Origin: Chlorops oryzae
Taxonomy: Eukaryota; Arthropoda; Insecta; Diptera; Chloropidae
Length of the DNA: 64,000 bases
Assembly (NCBI GenBank): GCA_020466095.1
Contig: CM035808.1
Span: 49,707,578 to 49,771,577 of the forward strand
Direction: 5' to 3'
The stretch's first letter is position 1. Each line of letters begins with the position of its first letter. Below are positions 9,943 to 21,493 of this stretch, one piece after another. The translations under genes were made by a program, and so were the position numbers. The notes beneath the pieces were generated by a model. The model was not told the origin of the DNA and searched no databases. It saw only the letters and a program-made list of their open reading frames with translations.

Positions 9943-11949
9943 GTGGCCGATCGCCAGCGAAACCACCGACGCGTTTACGACCAAGTCTCCTCCGGAGATC
10001 CCCACGAGTCACTCCACGAGTTACTCAAATCGTTTTGGGAGCAGGAAGAAATCACGACCTCCCCTCCTCTTCTTCCAGAAGACATCTATTGTGAAGAATT
10101 TTACTCTCAAACCACCACTAGGAATTCGGATGGTAGATACGTCGTGCGTCTACCATTTAAGGATGAATTCTCCAAAGCCGCTCTTCGCTTGGGCTCGTCA
10201 CGATTTGGAGCGCTGACGCAGTATAGGAGCCTGGAGAGAAGGCTCGCAAAGCAGCCACTTATGCGCGACACCTATAATTCCGTTCTGTCCGAGTATCTCA
10301 CATACGATCATATGGGACCATGCCCTGATTTCGAGATCACACGAGAAAAATAATTTCCGTTCGTTCTATCTACCGCACCATGCGGTGATGAAGCCTGAGA
10401 GCACCTCCACCAAGGTACGAGTCGTTTTCAACGCGTCGCAGAAAACATCTTCCGCCCTTCGCTGAATGATATACTTCACGTGGGACCGGTGTTGCAATCA
10501 GACCTAGTCATCCTCTTGCTCAATTGGCGGCTCTACCGTTTCGTCTTCAATGGGGACATTGAAAAGATGTACCGACAGATTCGAGTGCATGAAGAGGATC
10601 GGGCATTCCAGCGCATCTTATTCCGCGAAAATGAGACGGCGCCGATCCGGGACTATGAGCTGAAAACGGTCACATTTGGCGTCAACTGTGCTCCATTTTT
10701 AGCCATTCGAACGCTCCATCAGCTGGCCAACGACTCCATTGAAGATGCTCCACAGGCAGCCTTCATTTTGAAAAACGAAACCTATGTCGATGATGTCCTG
10801 GCCGGCGGACATACGCTGGAAGAAGTCTGTGTGGCGAAGGAGCAGCTCATACGTACGCTCGGATCCGCCGGATTTCCATTGAGGAAAATAACTGCGAATC
10901 ATCCAACGTTATTGGAAGACGTCGCCCCCTCGCATCTTCTCGACGCCGAGTTTTTGAAGATCAGATCTGCCAGTGATGCAAAAATGTTAGGAATTCGATG
11001 GAATGCTGTCACGGATTGTTTCTCCTACAAGTTAAGTACTCATTCCGCCGCGAAGTCCACCACCAAACGCCAGATCCTATCCGACATCGCGAAATTGTTT
11101 GATCCAGCGGGATGGCTGACTCCGATCATCATTCGAGCCAAGGTTCTGATGCAACAACTGTGGCTCGAAGGCACTGACTGGGATCAACGAGCTTCAAATG
11201 AAGCTTTGGAGCGCTGGCATGCCTTTGTAACTGATTTGCCATTTATCGAGCAAATCCTAATTCCGAGATGGGTCCATTACGACCCCACCGCCTCCGTTCA
11301 ACTTCACGGATTCTGCGATGCTTCGGAGCGAGCATATTGTGCAGCCCTTTATCTTCGCATCGAGAGCCACAATCAAGTCTACGCCCACTTGCTTACGGCG
11401 AAATCCAAAGTGGCGCCGCTTCAGACTGTCAGCTTGCCGCGGCTCGAGCTCTGTGCCGCAGTTCTGCTTTCCAAGCTGATCAAAGCGGTCAAAGCTCAAC
11501 TACATATTCATGAACATCAAACAGTTCTATGGACTGATGCCTCGATCGTGTTGGCTTGGCTGAAGCGCCCTCCAAATGCATGGAAAACTTACGTCGCGAA
11601 CCGAATTTCCCAAATTCTGACCAATATTGGGAGTACTCCATGGCACCATGTTCGATCGCGGGAAAACCCGGCTGACCTGGGAACGCGCGGGATGCTAGCG
11701 CAAGATCTACATGAGAATATGCTCTGGTGGCATGGACCGTCCTGGCTTGTGGAGCCACCCGCAAAATGGCCCCAAATTGAGGCGCCACCAGCCTCCATTA
11801 TCGAAGAACGAAAAACGATCGCCTTCACTACCATCACCGAGACTGAGGATCTCCTAGCCAGATTCTCATCTTACGACCGAGCTTTGAGAGTACTCGGATT
11901 TGTACTTTTTCGCAAACATTTCACTATCCACTCGAATATCAGGACCTGA
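9943..11949 (+). pseudogene. BEL/Pao reverse transcriptase and RNase H
   Basis: This part of pol would copy the element RNA into DNA. A piece at 9943-10353 covers the protease-RT linker and RT start, then the frame shifts between 10353 and 10480. Counting from 10480, RT shows NGDIEKMYRQI (D26) and YVDD at 102-105, so the catalytic aspartates are present. RNase H shows GFCDASE (D280), RLELCAA (E323), WTDAS (D353) and NPADL (D399), all four expected acidic residues. The frame stops at 11949, just before integrase. The domains are intact locally, but the polyprotein is broken on both sides. Confidence 0.9.
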
Positions 11950-13237
11950 GCGAAGGAAAGCCGCTCGGGAAAAAGAGCGAACTGTTACCCTTGAACCCCA
12001 TGCTCGATGACGATGGACTTCTGCGCGTCAATGGCCGATTGATACATGCAGATCTTACGCCCGATGAGAGATATCCGATCATAATACCGGCTGCGTCAAC
12101 GTTCTGCCGCCTTTATCTGGATTTCGTCCACAAAACACTCCTGCATGGCGGTGCGCAACTCATGTTCCGCATGGTTCGACAAAACTTCTACATCGCACGT
12201 TTGAAACGGAAAATCAAGAGCTGTATCACCCGGTGTCATATATGCACGATCCATAAGCAACGATTAAAAACCCAGATGATGGCCGCACTACCAGCTGAGA
12301 GATCGACGTTGTCGCTACCATTTACGCATACCGGTGTCGATTTCGCCGGACCATTCGACATCAAGACCTCTGCTCTTCGGACCGCACCATATCTAAAAGG
12401 TTATGTCAGCGTTTTCGTGTGTTTCGCCACCAAGGCGGTGCACCTCGAATTATGTTCAGAATTATCCACGATGTCTTTCCGAGCCGCGTTCGATCGATTC
12501 GTCGGACGGCGAGGCCTGCCAAAACGGGTTTTTTCAGACAACGGTCGAAATTTCATTGGCGCAAAAAACGCTCTGGATATTGAATTCGCAAGTTTTCTTT
12601 CGAACGCTGCTGACGACCTTCAACAGAAATATTCGCTGCACGGCTTCGAATGGCATATGATCCCGCCCCACGCGCCCCACATGGGTGGACTATGGGAGGC
12701 GGCGGTCAAGAGCTTCAAGCTTCATTTTGTGAAAGTTGCCGGACCACATAAGTTCTCATTCGAGGAATTCGCCACCCTGCTGGCCCGCATAGAGGGGTGT
12801 TAAATTCGCGTCCCCCCACTCCGATGTCCGATGATCCTTCAGATCTGCTGCATTGACGCCCGGTCACTTCCTTCGAGGAGCCCCTCTCACCGCCGGCCCG
12901 AAGAACCTCAAGCAGACTTGCCGCTCACTACGAGATGGGAAAAGGTGAAAATTCTTCATCATCGCTTCGCCCAACGTTGGAAGTCAGAATATCTCTTGAG
13001 TCTCCACAAAAGGGATAAATGGAAGGTACCACAACCAAATATGAAGGTCGACGATTTTGTCGTCGTCATGGACGCTCAATTGCCCCGTTTGAATGGAGAA
13101 AAGGGAGAGTCATTCAAGTGCATCCTGGAGATGATGGCCTCGTACGCATCGTCGAGGTCAAAACACAGTTCGGCGTCGTCACAAGACCTATCACGAAACT
13201 CTGCCTGCTTCCTGTAGACCTTTCCGAAGCTTTATGA
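11950..13237 (+). pseudogene. BEL/Pao integrase
   Basis: Integrase would insert the cDNA and make the 5-bp duplication seen here. Counting from the codon at 11991, a zinc-binding HHCC set is H47, H52, C82 and C85. The catalytic triad is D117 (GVDFAGPF), D183 (FSDNGRNFIG) and E236 (GGLWEAAVK). The core frame ends at 12803 by a frameshift at a conserved RIEG site. The C-terminal domain continues at about 12795-13150 in another frame and finishes in a third, ending at 13237. At least two frame changes therefore separate the core from its tail. Confidence 0.9.
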
Positions 13238-13341
13238 CTAATATTCGTCATCCAATCGCAACACCCCCCCTCCTCCCCCTCTCTGTGTATATCACGATTT
13301 GTCCGCTCATGAAGATCTCTTATTCGTTTCAGACATACATC

Positions 13342-14100
13342 ATGGAACACCAACGGCAGTGCGTGATATGTGGCCGCAATCACGGGCTCGCCCGCTGTCG
13401 GCGCTTTCGGCGCTGGACCACGGCAAGGCGTCTGCTCGCAGTCCAGCAGAATAAATGCTGCTTCTCCTGCCTGTCGTAGCACCATCTGAGGAGAGAGTGT
13501 CCGGCGCGACAAAATTGCAAGGTCTGTGGAGAGCGCCACCTCTCATCCACCAACAGGCCCGGTCCGTCTCGCCCGATGACTCCGGTCCGTGGCGGCCTAG
13601 GGAGGCCCGAGAGCCCAATGCGTATGGGGCACGATCTGCTCGGCGCCGCTCCCGACGTCGTTCCCACTCTGCACGCCGCCGTTCTCGAGAGCGCAGCCCG
13701 GAGAGCCCCCGCCGCCGATCGCCCGCCGGAGCGCAACGAGGGGGACAGCGACGCCGCCATTCGCGTAACCATCCACGCCGGCCAGCCTCACCTCCCCGAC
13801 AGCAAGCACCGAGCTCAAACGCCATCGCCCGTCACCATCCTCCTGTCGTGCAGGGCCGGGGCCCGAGCGTCATCGCCATCTCACCAGGGGAACTGCTCGC
13901 GGGGCGTTGTCTCGGTAGAGACCTCGAGTCCGCTTCGCCCTTTCTCCCTTCCGCCGTTCGCCCTCGACGCTTTCAACATCGAGTGGAAGTCCCTCCCGAT
14001 ATCCGGTAAGGGCCATCGATCGCGAGAGAGTGCGGGAGGCGCTGCGAGAGGTCCAGGAATTCTTGCTGCAGAGGGAAAGGTAAGCAGGGAATTATGGTTG
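13342..14100 (+). pseudogene. Extra zinc-knuckle reading frame 3' of pol (env position)
   Basis: An ATG at 13342 opens a frame reading MEHQRQCVICGRNHGLARC, with CFSCLS before a TAG at 13477-13479. The same frame then continues with REC, NCKVCGERH and stays open into the 3' LTR (to 14376). The Cys/His spacing mirrors the triple knuckle region of this element's own gag, but the sequence clearly differs. A second frame (13455-14009) is rich in Arg-Ser pairs (RRRSRRRSHS), so a frameshift may join knuckles to an RS-like tail. No signal peptide or membrane anchor is visible, so it does not look like an envelope. A nucleic-acid-binding accessory protein is the inference. Confidence 0.6.
14071..14080 (+). 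promoter_or_regulatory. Possible polypurine tract
   Basis: GAGGGAAAGG is the only purine run close to the 3' LTR. It ends 25 bp before the LTR start, whereas a plus-strand primer normally abuts it, so the assignment is weak. Confidence 0.35.
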
Positions 14101-14105
14101 CAGTA

Positions 14106-14755
14106 TGTTCGTGGTCGCCGCCGCAGCTACGCAGCCGACCCTTTAAAGCGCGGCGAATTAGTCAAATCTCCTTTTTTTTCTTGGTACAACTTAAAGTTCG
14201 AGCTCGAGCGAGCTCTGGCCGTTCAACGTAAGTCACTCGAACCAATAACGTCGGCGATAGCAGTTAACCGCGCACTCGATGAAAAACCACGATCAAAAAA
14301 CAAAATCCTAATAAAATCGCCAAAAAAAACCAAACAAATCGAATTTAACGTGAAACCAAATTCAAGTCTAACGTGAACTCAAATCAAAAGGAAAAATATA
14401 TATTTGAACTCAGAACAAAAGTGAACTCAAATCAAAAGGAAAAATATATATTTTAACTCAGAACAAAAGTGAATTCAAATAAAAAATAAAAAATAAAAAA
14501 AAATTTTAAAAAAAAAAGAAAGAAAAAAAAAATCCTTTATATATATATAAGTCGCCAAGAAGTCAAAGTTTTTTTGTTGCTTTATTATCTTATAACCACC
14601 GAATTTCGCACCATCGCCAGGAAGGCGTTTAACTTCTAATAAGATCACATACCGCGTCGCGTAATCGCCGTGAAACCAAGAACAGCAGCTCTCCCCCTCC
14701 ATCTTCCGCTGAGAGACCAGGTACGTGCCCTTATTTGCTTGCCCTCACATTAACA
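14106..14755 (+). repeat. 3' LTR of the BEL/Pao element
   Basis: Same TGTTCG start and TAACA end as the 5' LTR. It is followed by the target duplication GTGGT at 14756-14760. Confidence 0.95.
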
Positions 14756-15400
14756 GTGGTCTTGATAAATTTTTAACCCTTAGAGGACATTTTGTTTAGC
14801 TGCGAAATACTCAATTCAAAATAGTGAAAATCAATTTTTTGCGAGTTTCGCGAATGGTGGTCTTGATAAATTTTTAACCCTTAGAGGACATTTTGTTTAG
14901 CTGCGAAATACTCAATTCAAAATAGTGAAAATCAATTTTTTGCGAATTTCGCGAATGGTGGTCATGATAAATTTTTAACCCTTAGAGGACATTTTGTTTA
15001 GCTGCGAAATACTCAATTCAAAATAGTGAAAATCAAATTTTTGCGAATTTCGCGAATGGTGGTCATGATAAATTTTTAATCCTTAGAGGACATTTTGTTT
15101 AGCTGCGAAATACTCAATTCAAAATAGTGAAAATCAAGTTTTTGCGAATTTCGCGAATGGTGGTCTTGATAAATTTTTAACCCTCAGAGGACATTTTGTT
15201 TAGCTGCGAAATACTCAATTCAAAATAGTGAAAATCAATTTTTTGCGAATTTCGCGAATGGTGGTCTTGATAAATTTTTAACCCTTAGAGGACATTTTGT
15301 TTAGCTGCGAAATACTCAATTCAAAATAGTGAAAATCAAATTTTTGCGAATTTCTCGAATGGTGGTCATGGCCAAATTTTAACCTTAAGTGACGACTATA
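14756..15400 (-). repeat. Tandem array of about 100-bp units (part 2)
   Basis: Units start at about 14850, 14951, 15052, 15153, 15254 and 15355 and continue the array interrupted at 6132. The period is 101 bp. The last unit decays into the unique part of the family-B element. Confidence 0.9.
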
Positions 15401-15807
15401 TTTGGCGTCAAAATACACAATCGGAAGAAGCAAAAAAAAAATCATTTTTTTTGTATACAGATATGAGAATAAGAGAAAGAGTGTTTTTTTCTTATATGTA
15501 GGATGATGACCATAGTTATAGCGATGTCGCAATTTTTTTTCAGCGAAAGCTTAATTCTACATAGTAGCTATACACACACCAAATTTCAATAAGCTGGGAT
15601 GTATAGTAAAAAAGTTATCCAGGAAAAACCTTAAAAATCGTGATTTTTGAAACTTCTGAACCACTTCCCACGACCCAAGGAGGGACTACGAAAACAATTT
15701 TTATGCAGTTTTTCGGACATTTACCTGGTTCATGTCCATGCCGAATTTCAATATGATATCTTTCATGGCTTAGGAGTTAATTACGAAAAACTAAAGTGTG
15801 ACCGACA

Positions 15808-15825
15808 GACAGACAGACAGACAGC

Positions 15826-15875
<50 letters not shown>

Positions 15876-15892
15876 AACAGACAGACAACGGA
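15808..15892 (+). repeat. (GACA)n-like microsatellite
   Basis: GACA repeats interrupted by CAAA and GCCA units, the proto-microsatellite of the family-B element. Peptides of repeated TDRQ here are artefacts of the repeat. Confidence 0.95.
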
Positions 15893-16024
15893 CATGGCTA
15901 GATCGACTCCTCTTGTCACCTTGATCAAGAATATATATATATGTCTATATCTATCGCGACTCCTTTGGTATGTTACATACTCCGAGCCAAACTTAATATA
16001 CCCTTTCCTTCGGAAAAGGTATAA

Positions 16025-16356
16025 AAAAGCAAGAAAGCTAAAGTCGGTCAAGCCCGACTTTAAATAACCCAGCGTCCCGACATTATTGGCGCACTATGTT
16101 TTTCCTCTCCATTTGTGGACGGGACACAAACATTTTTTTTCCTACACCTTTCATTCGCCTTGGTCAACCTATAATGCGAATTTGAAGCTTCTACGCCTTT
16201 TACTTTACAAGTTACGATAAACCCTTATTTGTGAGCTTATTTGTGGGCGTGGCTCGAGGAGGGCGGCGTCCATTTTTTCCAGGATATGTCCTTTTCCGTA
16301 TTTTACCAGTACACCAAATATCAATGAAATGTATTCAGTGGTCCGCAAGGGGAATA
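16025..16356 (-). mobile_element. Truncated family-A DINE-like element
   Basis: Starts with the family-A hairpin end (AAAGTCGG/CCGACTTT) directly against the family-B element. It continues through 'gaagcttctacgcctttt' and 'ggcgtggctcgagg' and stops after 'caccaaatatcaatgaaatg'. The core, microsatellite and TATACCC end are missing. Confidence 0.7.
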
Positions 16357-16883
16357 AGTAGATATTAATAATTTACCTATAATAATACAAAAGTAAGACA
16401 AATTACAAGATTGCAACCAAACTTTTTATAGCAAAAATATTTAAAAAAAGATTCCAGCAGAACTCATAGGATTTCTTGAAAAAGCATAATATGACCAAAC
16501 ACGTTTGTGAAGGCAGGATACGTATTTCACTTTATATGGCTGGAAACTATTTTTTCTCCTCCCCGAGTACATCAATCTTTCCGCAAAGTTCAAAATTTAC
16601 TTAATCTTTTTCAAGCCCCAGTTCTTCCACAACTTTATTTCGCCTTCGACAGGGCTGGAACTCGGACCTTGCAGAATGCAAAGCAAAAACGCTTCCAGTA
16701 CGCTAACAAGAGATATGATTCGCGCGTGCTCGATTTATTATATCAACGTTCGAGAAAATCGAACTATAGACGCCTCGTATGCATGTATGATAGCTATATA
16801 ATCGCGAGAACATTTTGACAATTTGAGCATTTGTTTCGTTTTTGAGACGATTTAAAACCGAAAGGTATTAAAATTAAACTTTT
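16357..16883. other. Spacer between opposite-facing DINE-like elements
   Basis: No credible gene. The only structure seen is a tRNA-like segment at about 16643-16712 on the minus strand. Confidence 0.4.
16643..16712 (-). other. tRNA-like segment
   Basis: On the minus strand TAGCGTACTGG (16695-16705) resembles an A box and GAGTTCCAGCC (16653-16663) a B box, about 42 bp apart. A short 'gctttgcattctgcaag' arm lies between them. It is probably a SINE-type tRNA relic rather than a working tRNA. Confidence 0.45.
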
Positions 16884-17012
16884 TATACCTTTTCCGAAGG
16901 AAAGGGTATATTAAGTTTGGCACGGAGTATGTAACATACCAAAGGAGTCGCGATAGATATATACATATATATATATTCTTGATCAGGGTGACAAGAGGAA
17001 TCGATCTAGCCA

Positions 17013-17048
<36 letters not shown>

Positions 17049-18386
17049 GGTCACACTTTAGTTTTTCGTAATTAACTCCTAAGCCATGAAAGATATCATA
17101 TTGAAATTTGGCATGGACTTGAACCAGGTAAATGTCCGAAAAACTGCATACAAACTTTTTTCGTAGTCCCTTCTTGGGTCGTGGGCAGTGGTTCAGAAGT
17201 TTCAAAAATCACGATTTTTAACGTTTTTCGTGAATAACTTTTTTACTATACATCCCAGCTTATTGAAATTTGGTGTGTGTATAGCTACTATGTAGACTTA
17301 AGCTTTCGCTGGAAAAAAATTGCGACATCGCTATGTTTATGGTCATCATCCTACACATTAGAAAAAAACACTCTTTCTCTTATTCTCATATCTGTATACA
17401 AAAATGATTTTTTTTTTTGCTTCTTCTGATTGTCTATTTTGCCGCCAAATAAAGTCGTCACTTAAGGTTAAAATTTGACCACCATTCGCGAAATTCGCAA
17501 AAATTTGATTTTCACTATTTTGAATTGAGTATTTCGCAGCTAAACAAAATGTCCTCTAACGGTTAAAATTTGATCAAGACCACCATTCGCGAAATTCGCA
17601 AAAATTTTCATTTTCACTATTTTGAATTGAGTATTTCGCTGCTAGACAAAATGTCCTCTAACGGTTAAAAATTGACCATACCAACCATTCGCGAAATTCG
17701 CAAAAATTTTCATTTTCACTATTTTGAATTGAGTATTTCGCTGCTAGACAAAATGTCCTCTAACGGTTAAAATTAGACCATGACCACCATTCGCGAAATT
17801 CGCAAAAATTTTCATTTTCACTATTTTGAATTGAGTATTTCGCTGCTAGACAAAATGTCCTCTAACGGTTAAAAATTGACCATGACAACCATTCGCGAAA
17901 TTCGCAAAAATTTTCATTTTCACTATTTTGAATTGAGTATTTCGCTGCTAGACAAAATGTCCTCTAAGGGTTAAAATTTGACCATGACCACCATTCGCGA
18001 AATTCGCAAAATTTTGATTTTCACTATTTTGAATTGAGTATTTCGCTGCTAGACAAAATGTCATCTAACGGTTAAAATTTGATCAAGACCACCATTCGCG
18101 AAATTCGCAAAAATTTTCATTTTCACTATTTTGAATTGAGTATTTCGCTGCTAGACAAAATGTCCTCTAACGGTTAAAATTTGACCATGCCCACCATTCG
18201 CAAAAAGTTTGTTCTTAAATATAATTTCGAGTTTGTGAAGCTAAATCGAAGCACAGATAATGTGTAGCTAGAACAACGAAAAGGGCTTGAATTTTTGTTA
18301 AGGTAATGTTTCAACATATTATATTTACGGCTGAGGAAAAGGTATGTGTGCAATCGGCTTAGCCGATGTAAACTTCTTTACTTGTT
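16884..18386 (+). mobile_element. Complete family-B DINE-1/mini-me-like element
   Basis: A 1.5-kb copy from TATACCTTTTCCGAAGG to hairpin ATCGGC/GCCGAT (about 18353-18368) and CTTTACTTGTT. It contains (TA)n near 16960, a (GTCT)n tract at about 17012-17048, and a reverse-oriented array of roughly 100-bp units. It is inverted relative to the copy ending at 16025, so the two make a long inverted pair around an 860-bp spacer. Confidence 0.8.
17460..18200 (+). repeat. Tandem array of about 100-bp units inside the family-B element
   Basis: About seven units with 'ttgagtatttcgctgctagacaaaatg' blocks, the reverse complement of those at 5721 and 14756. Unit-to-unit differences (ctagac here, ttagct there) suggest the two arrays homogenised separately. 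Confidence 0.85.
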
Positions 18387-18411
18387 GGTATTTAAATTCT
18401 AATTAAATACT

Positions 18412-19110
18412 AACAAGTAAGGGTGTTATAGTCAGGCGAGCCTGAAAATAGAATACCCGACACAGACACACATCTTCAAATAATTTTTAATATCAAGAGT
18501 TATTTAAGGCCATAAGGGGCCCCATATACCGACTTTTGTTTAATTTCTTTATGAAAACCGCCCCTTTGCCACACCCACTTTTCCAATTTTTCGGAATTCT
18601 AATCGGAGGCTTAAATATACGCGCAAATTCTAAGTTTCATTAAAATATTTGGAAAAAGTCAGATTTTGGGGCAGTTTTGAGATTTTTGTGACAGACCCTC
18701 GTACTGGAGGTACCCTTAATAATGGACCGATCAAGAAAATTTTTGGGCAGGATGTTTATGGCTACAAAGGAAGTATAAGTGCCAATTTTCGTTCAAGTCC
18801 CATAGGCGTTTCGGGAGTAGGAGAAAATTTTCGAAAAACGCCCTTCTGCAACGCCCAGTTTTCTAATTTTTGTAAATCACATTAATGGGCCTAAAATATG
18901 TTCAAATGCCAAATTTCATCAAAATATATTGTAAAACATCGGTTTTGGAGCTGTTTTTGTGATTTTCATAACAGACCCTAGTACTGGAGGTACCCCTAAA
19001 AATGGTTCGATCGGGTCCATTGTTCTTACTCATGTGCCTGTGAGTGCGCATACCAAATTTCATCAAGATAGCTCAACTCCTTCGATAAGAAAACTGTATA
19101 CAAACATACG

Positions 19111-19145
<35 letters not shown>

Positions 19146-19291
19146 GGACGGACATGGCTAAATCGAATCTCCTGGTGACGCTGATCATTTCTATATATAT
19201 TTTGTATGGTCTATCTCGACTGGTTCTGGGTGTTACATACAACCACACAAACGCAATATACCCTCGACACAGAGTGTGTGGGGTATAAAAA
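18412..19291 (-). mobile_element. Family-C DINE-1/mini-me-like element, near complete
   Basis: On the minus strand it runs from TATACCCCACACACTCTGTG through (TA)n, the core 'gatcagcgtcaccaggagattcg', (GTCT)n at about 19112-19155 and two 'ctccagtactagggtctgt' blocks. It ends in hairpin TCAGGC/GCCTGA and CTTACTTGTT. Related copies lie at 34343, 36501, 40592, 45632, 50991, 54657 and 60885. Confidence 0.8.
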
Positions 19292-19309
19292 GATTTAATT
19301 TTATACCGA

Positions 19310-19580
19310 CTGGTTTTAATTTAAAACCTTTAGTTTTTACTAAGTGCTTGAACTGAGGCGAAGCCTTTAGGGATGATGATTATGTTTGAAATTTTCCAGG
19401 GTCGGGGGAAGAATCCTTTTCTTAATATTGCATTAAATATGAACAAGTTTACCATGTGGATGCAGTGGGGAGTTGTGTTATCATCTGGGGAGTGATAAGA
19501 TCACAACCTGCAGCCTTTATGGTGTTAAAGTCGCCAATGATAGTCTGAACGTCTTTGTTTCGTTGTTTTTTCCATACTTT
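19310..19580 (-). pseudogene. Jockey-like LINE fragment, upstream of the RT core
   Basis: On the minus strand, broken frames give AAGCDLITPQMITQLP, then FNAILRKGFFPRPWK and ISNIIIIPK. This is the order found just before the RT catalytic domain in Jockey-clade LINEs, where KxPGYDLI..., the helix and IPKPGK are typical. It is short and frameshifted, with no catalytic motif left. Confidence 0.65.
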
Positions 19581-20014
19581 TTTATTGTTTTTGGACTCAA
19601 AGATTGTAAGATACTATTTATAATTTCTCGAAAATGGGTTGTATATTTCTTTATCTTTGTTAGTGTATGGGATTTGTGCGGTTTCACTTTTAGCTTTGAT
19701 AAAGATCGATAAGTTGAATTTGAAGATTTCCTGTGGCCTTATATAAAACCGCAATTCTTATGTTATACATTGTACATTCTTTCAATCCATGTATAACAAT
19801 ATTCAAGAAAAGAATTAAGTTATGAAATAAACAAATATCCGCATGAAGCAAGTTTTCATTACAAACAGATATGTATGTATATAATAACAACAATCTAACC
19901 TCTAAAAATGTCATTAATTTGTGTGCCTTCTTTCTTTTGTCTACGTATCTACGACAAATGAAGATGTGTTTGTGCTTGTACAGGCCCTCTAGGACGTGTG
20001 GGATATATTTTCTA
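19581..20014. other. No feature recognised
   Basis: AT-rich DNA with no supported coding region or repeat. Confidence 0.35.
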
Positions 20015-20350
20015 AAAGCCACCAGTGCTTTACTAGAAACTGTAGAACTAGTGCAAATGAGGGTAGAATTTCGTATGAAACATATACAAATATACATAAA
20101 AAGGGGCCCAAATATCAGCAATTGCCTGGGTAAGGGAAATAGTTTTAATCTATATCCAAATTACCCAATTGGTTCTTACAGTACTAGAAAAGCGGTAGTT
20201 CTGTACTGCGACTGGTGATTTTCCGTCATCACTCAATGTTAATTTTCTACAAAGAATTGTATTGACAGAGGTATAAAGAAAAACTAGTACTGGTGAAATT
20301 AGAACTAGTAAAACGCTACAGTTCCACTGGTCGCATTTCCTGGAGGGAGC
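20015..20350. repeat. Dispersed MITE-like repeat rich in ACTAG/CAGTACTAG
   Basis: The part from about 20155 to 20350 is repeated at 35985-36185 with small changes ('ttcttacagtactagaaaagcgg' to 'aaacgctacag..cactg'). Both ends contain CCAGTG near TACTAG motifs in loose inversion, suggesting degraded TIRs. Confidence 0.5.
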
Positions 20351-21491
20351 TTTAAAATTTATCTTTTAAGTGTTGGACGATGTAAGTTGGATACATTTTC
20401 TTAATGGCGCGACCCAAGACCATAATAAAATTTTTTACGAGTAAAAATTCTTTGAAGAAATTTTCTAAGTTGGCCAAATTAAATTCCTTTAAGCGAAACC
20501 GACTCCAGCAGGACTTCCTAAGTCATTTATCTACGTTATTGGAGGTTTAGCTGGTAAGGGATTTGACTTGACATCAAACAGGGCATTGGTGACAAATCAA
20601 ACAATGTTGCAGTTGGAATTCGAGCACAATTTTAATTAAACACAAATAAGTAAGCCGTCGAACATTGGCTCCCTACATACTCTTGAATTTGAAAGGATAG
20701 AATCTGTCAGCGTGTGTGACGATGTGCCGTTCAAGATGGCTATCTATTATTACTTAATTAATTAATTTTATTGCTGCAATTAGTCTAATAACCACGAGAG
20801 TTGTTGTAGAGAAGATATGGCGCGACTTTAGAGACGTAACATCATCAAAAGCGAAGTAGCTTGATAACTAAACCGAGCGGAAAATACATTAAGCCGAAGA
20901 TAGAATGCAATAGAAATTATTGAAAAGACTTTGAACTCTGGACAATTGCGAGAATACGCGGCTAAGTTTTTTTTATGACTTTCCATACATGGGCGGGATA
21001 TTTAATACGTCTTTATTTATTCTTTAACAGTACAATCTCGCTAATTATAGCACACAATCTTTTCACTCAAAAACGTATGTCCTTCTGTTCATGAAAATAT
21101 CCTTTCGGCAGGGGAAAAAAGGAAATGAATTAGCGCCAACACCTCGTGGTCCTTAATGAGGAGAAAAACATTTCCTTGTCAACATTAAATGAAATTTTTG
21201 CCCCTCCAATCAAAGTCATCATTCTTTAAATGAATTAAAATAAATTCTTGTTCGGAAGACACCATTTATTTATCTGAAGGAAATGTTTAGCCGCTTTGAG
21301 AAAAAATAGTTTCATAAATGACACAAAAATGATTTTTAACTTATGGAAATCTATTTTCGAAAGAAGAAAAGTGGGTTGTCAGTTTGAGGAAGTCTTTTAT
21401 TGTGGAAATGAAAATATTTTCCGTGACAAGGCGAAATAAAATGCTTGTATTTAAAATTAGTTTCCTTAAAAAGAACTCAATTATATTTACA
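20351..21491. other. About 1.1 kb without a recognised gene
   Basis: No domain, TIR pair or dispersed repeat recognised. It could be host intergenic or intronic DNA. Confidence 0.35.
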
Positions 21492-21493
21492 TA

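Larger units (their letters stand above)
6133..14755 (+). mobile_element. BEL/Pao LTR retrotransposon, full length but with broken reading frames
   Basis: 8,623 bp bounded by 642- and 650-bp LTRs that start TGTTCG and end TAACA, flanked by an exact 5-bp target duplication GTGGT (6128-6132 and 14756-14760). The primer site fits tRNA-Arg(ACG). Domain order is gag zinc knuckles, protease, RT with YVDD, RNase H, integrase, which is the BEL/Pao order. A further zinc-knuckle frame lies 3' of integrase. It is more GC-rich than its surroundings. Near-identical LTRs point to recent insertion, yet gag and pol carry several frameshifts and stops. It entered the tandem array of the family-B element. Confidence 0.95.
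5529..16025 (-). mobile_element. Family-B DINE-1/mini-me-like element split by a BEL/Pao insertion
   Basis: On the minus strand the element begins TATACCTTTTCCGAAGG (about 16025). It has a (TA)n tract and a core near 15900-15960, a GACA/GTCT tract at about 15808-15892, an internal tandem array of roughly 100-bp units, and an end hairpin ATCGGC/GCCGAT plus CTTTACTTGTT (about 5531-5565). Without the retrotransposon it is about 1.87 kb. It matches the intact opposite-strand copy at 16884-18386. These elements are non-coding and are thought to be moved by Helentrons (family knowledge). Confidence 0.8.

Noticed and set aside
15798..16067. Open frames reading (TDRQ)n, (SVCL)n or (DGQTDRR)n at GACA/GTCY tracts (also near 17000, 19100, 51150, 58700)
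   Set aside because: Microsatellite repeats with a period of 4 stay open in all frames; they are the proto-microsatellites of DINE/mini-me-like elements, not proteins.
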